Positions 46,501 to 56,453 of a stretch of DNA of 64,000 nucleotides are shown here, in pieces. This stretch comes from Nematostella vectensis (lineage: Eukaryota; Cnidaria; Anthozoa; Actiniaria; Edwardsiidae), in NCBI RefSeq assembly GCF_932526225.1, contig NC_064040.1, positions 10,007,856 to 10,071,855 on the forward strand. Direction: 5' to 3'. Below the pieces are notes generated by a model that was not told where the DNA came from, searched no databases, and saw only the letters and a list, made by a program, of their open reading frames with translations. A program made the translations under genes and the position numbers. Position 1 is the first letter of the stretch. The number at the start of each line of letters is the position of its first letter.

Positions 46501-47408
46501 GCAGCAAGCTTCAAGCAAGTAACATCTCATTACAGATCACCTCGACATATCCGCTTTACCTCAGACGCGGAGCAGTCACCCCTGCATCCATGAGCTTGAA
46601 AAGCAATTCCACAAACTCCAGTATTAATCACTTGCTGAAAAACATATCAAACGACGGACTGAACCTACGGCGACCAATCTTATTCCTTTCACGCCATAGT
46701 CTCAGTATGCAGAACTTAAAAACGCTTAACCACATAGACCCCTCACTGGCTTGCTCGTGCACCTCCATGAAATCAGAGGTGCACATCCACAGCGCAGATG
46801 ACTCTGCAGCGCTGACTCCAGTCGTGTGCGACATGCTGCCATATGTGTTGAATAACCCAACGATCAAAATATGCACTAGTACGCAGAGCCTGGCCCCGCC
46901 TCAACCGGAGTCACCGCTTTCCACGGGCGGACCGGCTATTGCCATTATTCCGCCGCCAGAGGAGATGGGTCAGCGGACAAACTCTCTGGACACTGGACTG
47001 TCCTCTTTATCGAGCAGATCGAGGCCAAATGCGTGCGGCGGTCATAAGCATACAGAAGGGAGTATTTCCGGAAACAAGTGTGATACAATAGCTGGACCCG
47101 TCAAAACACAATACAAGCTTATCTACGAAAACCATAACAAAGATAATGAAACAGACACCGGATATGACAACGCTTTAGCAAAAGATGCCATCTGCGATCA
47201 CAGGGGAAGTGATAGGTCAGTTGGGTATGGTAGCACTGGAAGTGATAGGGGCAGTAGGGGTACTCTGAATCATGGGAGTAACTTGAGCTTGGTGGAGAAC
47301 CCGTTGAACGTGCTGAAGATCCCGAGCGACACCAAGCGGAACACGTTCAACCACATCTCGTCCGACGACAGTGATATCAAATACCTCAGACATTCAACCA
47401 CATTATAA
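31539..47408 (+). CDS. Shaw/Kv-type voltage-gated potassium channel subunit, probably modulatory (5 coding exons)
   Basis: Exons 31539-31859, 37022-37243, 41415-41765, 45076-45252, 45906-47408; every junction is phase 0; 857 residues. T1 tetramerisation domain at residues 14-120 with the zinc motif HX5CX20CC (H84, C90, C111-C112) that marks Kv2-Kv4 types and excludes Shaker. S1 182-203, S2 213-238 (FTMD: the usual acidic E is D), S3 251-267 with its Asp, S4 279-298 ([20 protein letters not shown]), S5 in 305-335, pore helix WWAIITMTT and filter VGYGD (354-362), S6 ending [12 protein letters not shown]4 has V at the usual R1 site, K at R2, R at R3, Q at R4 and Y at R6; the S6 PVP is PVS at 388-390. 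Such losses mark silent modulatory subunits, known to be numerous in cnidarians. The tail of about 430 residues is Ser-rich and ends STTL, a class I PDZ-ligand pattern. ATG 31539 is the first in-frame ATG. Alternative: a functional channel with shifted gating. Confidence 0.93.
31860..33353. other. Kv intron 1, first part
   Basis: AT-rich intron sequence with a (TAA)n tract at about 32370-32388. No repeat family or exon recognised. The frame 32890-33099 has no family signature. Confidence 0.45.
33354..33507 (+). other. Orphan exon-like coding segment inside Kv intron 1
   Basis: Preceded by an acceptor-like TTGTTTAG, it reads [20 protein letters not shown], then [20 protein letters not shown] and [10 protein letters not shown], to a TGA at 33505-33507. 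It is charged, helical-looking and much less AT-rich than its surroundings, unlike a chance frame. It could be the last exon of a gene whose other exons I cannot find, a gene fragment carried in by duplication, or a retrocopy end. I do not recognise the family. An internal ATG (33388) would give 39 residues. Confidence 0.4.
33491..33712. repeat. 110-bp tandem duplication at the end of the orphan exon
   Basis: GGAGTGATAT starts at 33491 and again at 33601; the two 110-bp copies share GAGAATGCCACAACT, AAGGCAGAATTGCTTTCATCG and CTGACCACAAG. The duplicated piece includes the final codons and stop of the orphan segment. Confidence 0.85.
33713..37021. other. Kv intron 1, remainder
   Basis: AT-rich. 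AATAAATCAAATAAA at about 34004-34018 could be a polyadenylation signal for a transcript ending in the orphan exon. The segment 36020-36130 is related to the intergenic remnant at 24040-24210. The frame 35444-35740 (98 codons) and others have no recognisable domain. The intron ends at TATTCACCAG before exon 37022-37243. Confidence 0.45.
37235..38460 (+). repeat. 42/43-bp minisatellite spanning the donor of Kv exon 2, about 29 copies
   Basis: The first unit starts inside exon 37022-37243: CTAGCTAAG is the exon end (LAK), followed by the donor GTGGGT. The left half (to about 37880) is 42-43 bp units (GTGGGTGCGGTTGTACACGT GTTTACCGTTGACGCTAGCTAAG). The right half is a 42-bp derivative (GTAGGTGCGGTCTACAAGTT / ...TATATAAGCGG). 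Every copy keeps CTAAG/GTGGGT or CTAAG/GTAGGT, a good donor. The 42-bp half is open in the exon's register for 131 codons (37801-38196), repeating [14 protein letters not shown]. Confidence 0.94.
38461..39490. other. Kv intron 2, sequence behind the array
   Basis: Unique AT-rich intron sequence. No coding or repeat signal recognised. Confidence 0.4.
39491..40326. repeat. 418-bp tandem duplication in Kv intron 2
   Basis: About 39491-39908 is repeated at 39909-40326 with few substitutions; for instance CTGCCTCTAATTTAAAAG occurs at 39543 and 39961. Confidence 0.92.
40327..41414. other. Kv intron 2, end
   Basis: Unique intron sequence, then an (ATC/GTC)n microsatellite at 41338-41395 directly before the pyrimidine-rich acceptor TTTCCGTTGCAG of exon 41415-41765. 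Confidence 0.5.
41751..44938 (+). repeat. 24-bp minisatellite spanning the donor of the Kv S4 exon, about 130 copies
   Basis: The exon end TCCTACGTACTACAG plus its donor GTAACA form the first unit. About 130 further units follow (ATCTACGTACTACAGGTAAA CC), nearly all 24 bp; a few have 23-25 bp or lack bases (for example CTACGTACTAGATAAACC at about 43150 and 44830). Each regular copy offers CTACAG/GTAAAC as a donor. The final copy ends ATTATAG/GTAAGTGG (donor at 44932), the best consensus donor of all. Read in the exon's phase the array encodes VNHIYVLQ repeats and stays open for over 200 codons before a 25-bp unit near 42405 shifts the frame. Frames 41409-42755 and 44190-45014 come from this periodicity. 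Confidence 0.96.
45253..45905. other. Kv intron 4
   Basis: Intron between the pore-helix exon and the selectivity-filter exon; it splits TMTT from VGYGD. A C/A homopolymer pair lies at about 45797-45821. No other feature was seen. Confidence 0.5.
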
Positions 47409-49259
47409 CGAGCCTCCGAGCACGTCAGTTAGTCACTGATACAGGAGGGGGACTGGAAAAAGCGTCAGCTTAAAATGACCAACACCTTTGTCGCACCAGC
47501 AAGAAAATGAAGAGAGATTGTTTAACCGATCTATAACAAAGTGATACTACCGTCACATAGTGATGCGGTAAATCATTTGCTTATTGAGTAGTGGGCCTGT
47601 AAACCTATCCTTTCATTAAACCCAAGGCAATTTAAGCAATATCGTTCGCAGGGTATCTTCTTATTCGGACAAAAGTGATTTTTACTAGGAATATGAGTTA
47701 TACAGGAGGCGCTGGGTACATAACTGTCGCATAAACCGCGAAAACACAGCTGCTAAAGTGCTTTTGCTGGGAAGCAAACCATTCATTTGAAAGTCTAATT
47801 TCCATGCCCTCGTTCCAAGTTCTTTATTGGCATTCCAAACCCGGGCTATTGAAAGGAAAGCCGGGGAAGAAGTAAGAAAAGAACAGTAATCGTCTTCTTA
47901 CTAATATTTTCATGTACACAGTTTGTGATAGTCTCGCTGGGTCTACAAACAAAGGAGCTCTACGCACGCAGTTCCTAACATCGTTCTTAGTCTTTTTTGA
48001 TGTTTTGTAAATAGAAAAACTATTTTAAATATCAGACCTTCTAGTAGATTAATGGACTGCATTAGCCTTCAATTATACGGAAAAGCATCAATTCTCCACG
48101 AATAAACTGTTCTCTTTGAAAAAAAAAACGGCCTAGTAGCTCGCTGGAAATTCATCATCTGAATGTTAGTAAAACCGACTGATCAACAAGTGCAAACAAG
48201 CGCCTCACTTGGTCCCCGGCACCTTTTGAATCGTGGTGACGTATTGAAAAGAGAATGCAATGATACATAAAAACACCTTTGAGCTTTTCCAGTCAAGTGT
48301 GAGAAACGGTTTCCTTGTTCCAGATCCTTGAGCGAAGCTGGCTTGAGTTTACAAAGAGCAGTTTGTAATCAAACTCCAGCAATTCTGGATTCGAAAACAA
48401 CATGTTACGTACTTCTCGGCCCATTCCTTATTAGGACACTACATACCATATTTGGGAGTTTACTATAATGCTTATTATCAATATAACAACAGTGTAAGTT
48501 GAGAGTTACCACGGAATTGTTGTTTACTGCTAGCCGCGGTCCTGAAAAAGAGGTCTGGACGCTAACGTTATGGATTATCATAGGTATCCCGCGCTCGCTC
48601 GCCCCAGGCTGTTTTCAACCATTTGCGACCACCATCGAGCACCTGTGACCAACAGAGGTTTAAGGCTTTAGGACGATATTGATAGGGAAGCGGAGAGGGG
48701 GCAGGCAAAAAATGTTAGCTACAAACGGTCCCGATTACAATCATTATGAAATATTTAGGTACATTATCTGAATAATAAGATACATTTTGGTATAGACAAT
48801 TTCTTCTAGAATTTGTATATAATTTTGAAAATGTGTTTATCCAGATGGCATTCTATATAGATATCTCTGTAAATAGCTATTACAGTAATAAATACAATAT
48901 TAAAAATACAAAAAAAAGACTTATAGTTGCAGCTTATGTACATATTGTATCCTTATATACATTGTTCCGGATAACCCTGTGATAACCCTAAGGATAAACC
49001 TGACATTTTTGGGTGTCAAACTAGCGCGCGCTCAGGCCTTTAGAAAGAGCTTATCGGTTAAAAGACTGCTTTGAAACTCAGATGCAATGAGACTAGCCCA
49101 ACCCCATTAGATGGTTGATAGACAGTCTAGTAGCTTTCAAGAACAACCCATTCTCCATTGAGCTGTGGATTTAAAGTGATTGACAGTCTAGTAGCCTCTT
49201 TGTGGCTCATAGGTTTTTTAAGAGCACTGTGATAGGCCACTCATAGGGTGATTGACAAT
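47409..49259. other. Kv 3' untranslated region and intergenic sequence
   Basis: AATAAA at 48101-48106 is a candidate polyadenylation signal about 690 bp behind the Kv stop. Near 49119, 49178 and 49248 the word GTCTAGTAGC (or AATCTAGTAGC) recurs about every 60-70 bp; it includes the complement of the stop codon of the next gene. The rest is unassigned. Confidence 0.45.
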
Positions 49260-50444
49260 CTAGTAGCCTCGTTGTGGCTTGCGGGCTTTTCCAGGCGGTA
49301 GCGTCTCGAGTCCATCCAGGCACCTGAGCCTCTCATCCAAGCGCATGTTGATTTCATGCAACTGTCTCATAATCTTGTCCATGTCTGAGGAGAACATCTG
49401 CATCGCCCTTTTGCGCCTTTCTATCCCTTCCTCTGAATAAAACCACTTGACGTCTTTTCGTGCTTGTTCCACTCTCCGGGAGAATTCCAGTCGTTCCAGC
49501 TCTGTATTTTCCATTCCTGATTTTACCTTGCGTGCGATGAATCGAATGGTTGAAGTTTCGTTTTCCATTAGGCTTTTAAGTTCTTCCTTTGTTATTTGCT
49601 TTCCTTTGGCTTGTCGACTGCGCTCCGCAGATTTAGGTAACAACTTTTTCTCAGTTTTTGAACCTTGGTATTGAAGTTCGGTGGACCGTGGTCTTTTTGG
49701 GGAATCGGGAATGAGGATGTGCACGGAATCTGGAACGGACCGCGTGCGTTCCATTTGCGGCAAACTAATTTCTAAAGAGGAGTTCTCTTTGAACAGTGGA
49801 GTAAGACTGATATCGCGAATAGGGATGGACACATGCGCCTTAGTCCGATTGGTTGATGGCAGCGACACGCCCTCACCTCTCGGGCGCCCACTCTTTGCAG
49901 TCCTGTCCTCCTTTGTTTCTTGGTTGTTCTCCAGATCCTGGTCTCGTATGTATTTGCCATAATTCTTCTTCACGTTCTCTGCCATGGAAAGTCTCCTGTT
50001 CAGGATCGTACTGTGAACATTCGTAGATGTAAAGGTATAAGACTTCTTCGGGACGTCTGTCATATCCTGATCATTTACTGGAGTTGTACTCCTCGAGGCT
50101 TCGCGGGACCCGCCAACTGAAAGCGCACTACCTGGGCCCATAACCGGTAGAGTCTTACTCTTTAACCCTAGAACATCAGGGGAAGGGGAAGCGTCCCTGG
50201 ATGCGCTCCTGGAGGATGCAAGCGATGTTGTCATCGGTCGGCTCATTTGGTCTTCTTCCTCGGGAACCTCGATAGTTGGGGCATTTGCTCGCTCAGAAGC
50301 CCTTCTTGCTGCTACCTTCTCCTGTAAGCGTTCCCAGTGGTTATCGTTCGACTGCCTGAACTGCTGGCGTATCATAAGCCGAATGTTTTCCACAGTAGGC
50401 ACCTCAGCAAACCCTTCGTCGGCTGAATCTTTCCCTGACGACAT
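49260..50444 (-). CDS. Uncharacterised Ser-rich protein with C-terminal coiled coil (394 residues)
   Basis: A single uninterrupted frame with codon composition unlike the AT-rich surroundings. I do not recognise the family. Residues 1-60 include a charged helical part (IRLMIRQQFRQSNDNHWERL). Residues 65-130 are Ser/Arg/Pro-rich and probably disordered (SSRSASRDASPSP, SREASRSTTP). Residues 285-380 are strongly helical and charged (ITKEELKSLMENETSTIRFI, MQMFSSDMDKIMRQLHEINM) and look like a coiled coil. There is no signal peptide or membrane segment. The start is the only early ATG after a stop-containing upstream stretch (MSSGKDSADEG). It converges tail to tail with the Kv gene. An intron-less gene among intron-rich neighbours may be a retrocopy or a young lineage-restricted gene; 5' untranslated exons are possible. 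Confidence 0.75.
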   Translation of the reverse strand: MSSGKDSADEGFAEVPTVENIRLMIRQQFRQSNDNHWERLQEKVAARRASERANAPTIEVPEEEDQMSRPMTTSLASSRSASRDASPSPDVLGLKSKTLPVMGPGSALSVGGSREASRSTTPVNDQDMTDVPKKSYTFTSTNVHSTILNRRLSMAENVKKNYGKYIRDQDLENNQETKEDRTAKSGRPRGEGVSLPSTNRTKAHVSIPIRDISLTPLFKENSSLEISLPQMERTRSVPDSVHILIPDSPKRPRSTELQYQGSKTEKKLLPKSAERSRQAKGKQITKEELKSLMENETSTIRFIARKVKSGMENTELERLEFSRRVEQARKDVKWFYSEEGIERRKRAMQMFSSDMDKIMRQLHEINMRLDERLRCLDGLETLPPGKARKPQRGY

Positions 50445-52810
50445 ATCCTAACGAAATTGTTAACCTCTTCAGCCTTGTATCAATACTTTGTTTCTAAATC
50501 TCTCAGTTCTTTGTTAGAATTAGGCATTAATGTTTTGATTGAATTAGTTAAATGACAATTCAAACAACATCCCTATCCGCAAACCATAAGTTCTTGTGTT
50601 ACGATGAATTCCTTAACGGGAATTAATAAAGCGAAAGAATACGAACAGTAAAAATAAACACTAGGGACTGTACTGACTTGTGATAAAGACTGGAGAAGTG
50701 ACTCCCGTTCTTTGCAGAGGATGAACTAAAGATTCATATTAAAGCTCTCACGCAACAATTCGAAAACATTTTAGAATTTAATAGCGAACATGCATCTTTT
50801 GGGTTAGCGGTTTCCAAGGTAACATTTATCAGGCTCAGTATCCATAGGTTGAGGATACATCACTTGTGGTCACTTAATTGGATCTCAAACAGAAACATAC
50901 CTGATAATCATATCATTGGCGAAGCGAAGAACTAAGAAACCCCGCCTGTACTGAGCAAAATACAGTACTCCATGGGGGCTCGATTTAAGATGTTTTAATT
51001 GATGCAAGTTTTATTAAATTGAAACAAACATATGTTGGGGAATTAGCACTCCATGCTAGCAAAGCCTGTGGTTTTGTATCATTGGCGAAGCGAAGAACTA
51101 AGAAACCACACCTGTACTGAGCAAAATATAGTACTCCATGGGGGCTCGATTTAAGATGTTTTAATTGATGCAAGTTTCATTAAATTGAAACAAACATATG
51201 TTTGGGAATTAGCACTCCATTCTAACAAAGCATGTGTTTTTGTAGAAGTGCTTAATTTTTTTCTAGTAAGTTTTTCTTTTAAGTTTTGTCTAGATTTTAG
51301 TCTTAATTTCCTTACAAGTTGTTATCATGAAAACTTCTCATTTATAGCTCATCGAGTAAAAATCAGTTTAAACAAAATAAAAGGAACTGTCCTTAATTCA
51401 TAGTTTTTTGTGTTTGAATAAAAGATACCGACAGTGTTTACGCATCACGTGACTTTGCGACATGCATTATTAGCCATCGAGGAAAAGGGTTTATTTTTCT
51501 AGTCCGCAATCGTTAAAAAGCTTTTCACGTATGAATGCTAGCGAAGTATTTTTAAAGGTTGGTTCTCACTCGGACTTAAGCGCAAGCGCAACGCACGTAA
51601 TTTTCCGATTCTCACTATAGAACGCAATCGCAAGCGCAAGAGAAGGCAACTGCTAAAATATTTTCTTCAGAAAAGAAAAAAAATACAAGAATCTCAATCA
51701 ACGTTTCGGACCATTGCTTAACTCCTTTTTGAGTTATTAACAGTTTTCTAAATTTTTGTTATTATTTTGCACTGTATTGTATGTTGTTTGTGTTACCAAC
51801 AGCGCTGGTTGTTATGACCCTTCTATCATTCATTAAAGCAGCTATACTATTACTTGATTATCTTTTGGGGCGTCTTTCCGCTTAAAGAAAATACAAACCA
51901 AACATATCCACTTCTCCTCTCTCCCACTGTAGAAAATATCATCATCCTAAATTGCACAAAGCTCTCACGCTAACAGCACACAAAATCACTCCAAAATCTT
52001 TTGGATAGACCAAATACGCCAGTGAAATGCGTCCCTACAACAGGGAGCGAATCTAGGAAAACACACACATGGTTGTGGCGTAATCATAGTTGATTGATGA
52101 CCGATAGCGTATTTTGTCCGCAACCCCCACCCCCCCCCCCCCCCACCAACAAAAAACAACTAAAAAAAAGCGGATTTCGTCCTCATCCCCCTATTTTACA
52201 GTTCGTCAGTTCGCCTGCAGCGCTTCTAAATTAGCGATCGCTAGTGTAAAATTGTGAAGTGCATCAACGCAGTGCATTCCTTCGGTGGGTCTCCTGTTTA
52301 TCCCCTATTACTCCCTACGGGAAATTCAATTTTCACAGAGCAGCGCTAAAACTCCCCAAAACACCAGCCGTTTACCAATCGAAGATCTGTATCATTCAAA
52401 TTAGTTGTAGTAGAAAAATGACATACAAAATAATATGTTTAACTTAGGAGTCATATATGCAGAATTAAGACGAGAAATAATATAAGCTATCGCGTAAAAA
52501 AAAATCATTTCTCCCAAATCTTACTGCAATAGCAAGATTTATTAGTATTCCGCTTCCGTACAATACAAGAAACGCTACAAAGGTAACTTCTATAAGGGTC
52601 GCTTTCGTATATACGATTTTCGGCCTGGGTCTGTTATGATGATTATCATTATGTATCAGGCGCGTATACAAGGGGCCCCATTGGCGGCCAGAAAGTGGGT
52701 CATTTCGTATTAAGGAATCATAAAATCCTATGCTTTTTCCATGTGAAACCTATGACTGCGCCCCCCCCCCCCCCCCCCTCCGCGCCCGTCAGCCAATCAT
52801 GGGTACACAA
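50445..52810. other. Intergenic sequence upstream of the 394-residue gene
   Basis: Contains a 166-bp tandem duplication (listed separately), a loose inverted GCGCAAGCGCAA region at about 51575-51645 and C homopolymers at about 52127-52144 and 52759-52777. A CCAAT box (CAGCCAATCATGG) lies at 52790-52802, next to the foldback element at 52811. No coding signal found. Confidence 0.45.
50911..51242. repeat. 166-bp tandem duplication
   Basis: TATCATTGGCGAAGCGAAGA occurs at 50911 and 51077; the two copies differ at a few positions (CCCCGCC against CCACACC; TGTTGGGG against TGTTTGGG). Confidence 0.92.
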
Positions 52811-53288
52811 GGACCTGCGGTATAAAAGGCGCGCGCCTGGTCCAAGTCGTCATTCCCACTAGACTTTGTCGAGAGCAGAGCTCCATAAAAAGAAGCAAAA
52901 GAGATATGATAAAGTTCGAAATAATGTCTTAAACATCAATGGTGCGAAGACAACTATATTTTTAATCTTCTCTGGTGACTGGACAGATAAGAAATAGAGA
53001 ATAGAGCGATTTTAAAGCAAAAAAGTTTTCAGGTTTCGTTATTTTCAGGCGCGCGCTGAATTTTAATTAAATTTTCAATCACAGTTTTTGTCGTTGTTGC
53101 CGTAGAAAACTGCTCCCAAGAAGCTCGCCGTTATTGCCTTGTGTATACAGAACGTTATTTTCAACTTCGAAATGATCAAAGTTAATCTACGGCTCTGCTT
53201 TTTAGATATTTACGGAGCTCTGGACTTGACGTGGAGTAGCGGGAATGACGACTTGGACCAGGTCAGCGCCTTTTATACCGCGGGTCCT
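52811..53288. mobile_element. Foldback element with an inward-facing TATA box in each arm
   Basis: Left arm GGACCTGCGGTATAAAAGGC (52811-52830) continuing GCGCGCCTGGTCCAAGTCGT CATTCCC; the right arm is its inverse (GGGAATGACGACTTGGACCA at 53241-53260, then CCTTTTATACCGCGGGTCC to 53288). Arms of about 48 bp match closely. Both arms carry TATAAAAGG pointing into the element, and AGAGCTCC/GGAGCTCT extends the pairing inside. No long frame lies between them. Confidence 0.8.
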
Positions 53289-53629
53289 GCTTCATTTTTT
53301 TGTTGAATGTAGTATCCCCTATGAACACATAATGGACACGAGAAACGTATTTTGAATGCTTCTGACCATTTATTGCTTTGATTACTCATTTATTTTAACT
53401 TTAGATCACAGAAATTATCACTTAACATATTACAATAGGAAAAAAAAAAGAAAAAAGTGCCTGGTCTCCGTTATCCGCGTCTGTCAACACTTGTAGTATA
53501 TTGTGAGGTTCCGAAGAGTTTTAAGGGAATTTGTTGAGGATTGGGGAAAAATTGGGAAATGAGCGAAAAAAAACACTTTTGTTAATGTTTTAGGGGTCTA
53601 TGGCGTCACGTTTCTCGTGCTTCTGGGGG

Positions 53630-54758
53630 CTATGGTGTCTTTCCCTTCGGGTCCATGTTGTTCTTGGTAGCATCATGACAGTTGTCATTCATCGCGTTGT
53701 AATCCTTCCCGCCTCGCTTCACGAAATCGCCAACAGTCTCTCCCGGTCGCCCTGCTCGGCCTATAGCCAAAAGAAAACAATTCATGTCAACAATATTGTG
53801 TAGAACTGCTATTAGACAGTCTCACGTTAACGAACATTGTCCAGAGTTCCACACAGAATGTATCGATTGTTTGTTGCGACCAATCACTCGCGAGATATTC
53901 AAACAGTCAACTAGAAACATGTCTCAACAAATCTGGGTGTCTGAATTCCTGTGTCTGATTCGTCAGAAGATAATAAACATTCCACACATATTTTAGGTGT
54001 TCTCGGTTCTACTGGTTGCGTTGTAAAAGTAAAAAGAAACAAAAAAATTGAAATATTTCAATTTTTGAAATAGTGCTGTCCCGTTTATTGACATTCCCTT
54101 ACTTACTCTTTCCTGTTCTCTCCCACTTTGAGCTCATATGCTTTGTGTCTACGACGACAGTATTACTAGACCTGCCATAATCGTTCCCTTTATGGACAAG
54201 ATGGGTTTTTCCTATAAGAAATAATGAGAAGGGTCTTACATTTTAAATTCTCCCCATTCTGAACATCCTCATAAACAAGGTTTCTGGTAGTGAAATTGCC
54301 CGTAGATTTTATAATGGCAATACGGTGTTTTTAATAAGAATTTAACGAGGATTCGAAAAGGTGAACGCAAGACAAATTTTCCACTAAACGAAAGTGTAGA
54401 AAATTGACCGGAAGAGGGCTAGCGTGGAAAGAACGAGCAAAACCATCTTTAATGTGGTTTTTCTGCGAAAAACGACAAACCGTCCCTCAGCATGAGATTC
54501 TTGCGGTAGAGGCTGATAGGCACGAATGTTTCTTGGTGAGCACACACGTACGCATGTCACATGGCGCATTAGCTTGGCTAAAACAAACATATCTCCTAAC
54601 CGTCTTTTGTTTGAACGACGACTCCGCTGTGTTTCAGAGGTCCGTATTTTCTCTTCCAGCCGTTCAAAGGTCGCTCGTATTCCGTCACCTTGACAACAGG
54701 CTCGTTATAGATCGGAGTGAGTCTCTCTCTGCTTCTGACGTCATGTGGGTAGCTTCGC
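53630..54758 (-). CDS. Small LRAT/NlpC-P60-like (papain-fold) protein, at least 3 exons
   Basis: Assembled here from exons 54601-54758, 54107-54211 and 53630-53760. Donors and acceptors are standard (GTTAGG, GTAAGT; TTCTTATAG, TTGGCTATAG), phases agree (1, 1) and it ends with TAG. Core segments: PLNGWKRKYGPLKHSGVVVQ in the first, HLVHKGNDYGRSSNTVVVDT in the second, PGETVGDFVKRGGKDYNAMN followed by DNCHDATKNNMD in the third. A histidine box (KHSGV, strand-like) followed by a cysteine in a DNC-H context is the layout of LRAT-like and NlpC/P60-like thiol hydrolases; the function is inferred from this and the substrate is unknown. An upstream stop (TAA just before the first acceptor) means the start codon lies in an earlier exon I could not place. 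About 130 residues are seen. Confidence 0.65.
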
Positions 54759-55585
54759 CTATTGTATTATCCATGAATTCATTGAGTATAAAGAGTGTGT
54801 GAGCTTGGCGGAGATATGGTGGTGGTTAGCCTCCTCCGGGGGCAACTCGTGAAGAAAAGAAGGGGACAGGTTACCTGTGGGGAAATTGCGGAGGGGGGAG
54901 ACTAAGACGGTTTGTCACTCCCGTTTTGTTCCCACAGGAAACCCAACCACTTTTTTCTCTCTTTCTGCTCTTTTAGATGCCTGTGAAGGAGGCTAGGTGG
55001 TGGTATTTAAATTGAAAACGATAAGTAATTTTTCGAGTGACAGCCCAGTTCTTCATCTCACGCAAAAAGCAGATCAGCTCAACTATCTACCCTTGAGCAA
55101 CAAATCCTCACCACTAGCCCCTCCTCTCAAACTTTATAGGCCTTTTCCCTAGTCTCTAGTTAGAAACCCTCCTATCCATATAGAACACCCTTAACCTCCC
55201 CCTCCCATCCCCCCTTGGCCTTTCAACTCAGTCCACTCCCATTCCTTCCTTGACCACTTCCACGCAGGAACAGTCTACACAGTACCATCCCTTTTTCATC
55301 TTTTAGCTATCTAGCCCTTCTAAACAACTTTGTTTTGCAATCCTATTCGCCCCCACCCCCCTCAACTCTTTTCCCCTACCCCTCCTCTCAGGCAATGTCA
55401 GGCTTACCGGTGACCGCCGCCCCCTGATCCCGATCCACACCCGTCGCCATTGCCGACCGTCATTATCAGGACGGTCACAACAATTACCAGCTTCAAGTCA
55501 ACCTTCATCGCTTGTCCTCCAACTAAAAAGAGGAGGAATGATTTAGAGTAAGCTCCCTCTTAAAATCTAACTCAGCTATCTTCTT
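54759..55585. other. Unassigned sequence upstream of the LRAT-like gene
   Basis: Should hold the promoter and first exon of the minus-strand LRAT-like gene. 55020-55560 is unusually C-rich and free of long frames on the plus strand. No feature could be supported. Confidence 0.35.
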
Positions 55586-56453
55586 AGGCCTAGTTTAAAG
55601 GCCACATTTACGTCGCATTAAATTCAGCCGTATTAACTTTTTACAATTTTATACATGGTTAATGCGGCGTCTAAAACCATTTTATACGGCCGGTCGAATT
55701 AAATACGGGTCTGCGAGATAATACGCCTGGTCCAGGTGCATAGTACGGCTTTAGTCAGATTGGTTTTAGACGCCGTATTATCCATGCGCCGTATAGAATG
55801 CATAAAGTTATTATAATAAATACAAATAATATTAAACTTAGTATCGACTCAAAATGCGAGACAAAGTTATATCGCTCTAAACTCGTAAAATTGAGCTTCT
55901 TGGGAAGAAAAAATACCACAGACGGATCCATTCACATCCCAACTAAGTTTATTTCATGAATAGAGCACGAGAATATAACTCATAGATGTGTTTATTTGCG
56001 TGAATTCGTATGTCCTTAGAAATCCTTCACTTACGCGGGTGGGAAGCCTGTGGTTTTAGCTAAAACCTTTCGCATGTGCGCTTTACGACATCGTATTGAA
56101 CATTTTATTTATTGGTCCTCTTCTTTTTTTCGAAATCAAATGGCGACGTACCAGAAACCCAGGTCTCGATAAACTCGCAATTTTATATTCAAGCACACAG
56201 AACACTTATTTCGTTTTTGCCAATTTGCATGCCTGCTTTCCTACTATATTGATGGCTACATGAAGTTTCAACCCGCCAAACGAGCCATGTACCGCTGTCA
56301 TTGTAATAGCGCAGGCACTAATCGCTAGCCGCTACAACTAAATTATTTACCTACGCCTAATTTAAACGGCGTCTTAAACCACCGCTATATTTACGTCGAC
56401 TAAAATTCGAATTTTATACGGCGCGACGTTAATGCGGCCTTTAAACTAGGCCC
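55586..56453. mobile_element. Foldback DNA element of about 870 bp
   Basis: Ends AGGCCTAGTTTAAAGGCC (55586) and, inverted, GGCCTTTAAACTAGGCC (to 56453). Subterminal words around TTAATGCGGC, GGCGTCTAAAACC and TTTTATACGGC occur in both orientations on both sides. The core from about 55810 to 56330 is AT-rich without a transposase frame, so it is non-autonomous. Confidence 0.8.

Noticed and set aside
49447-50120. Plus-strand frames of 62-93 codons
   Set aside because: Shadows of the 394-residue minus-strand gene.
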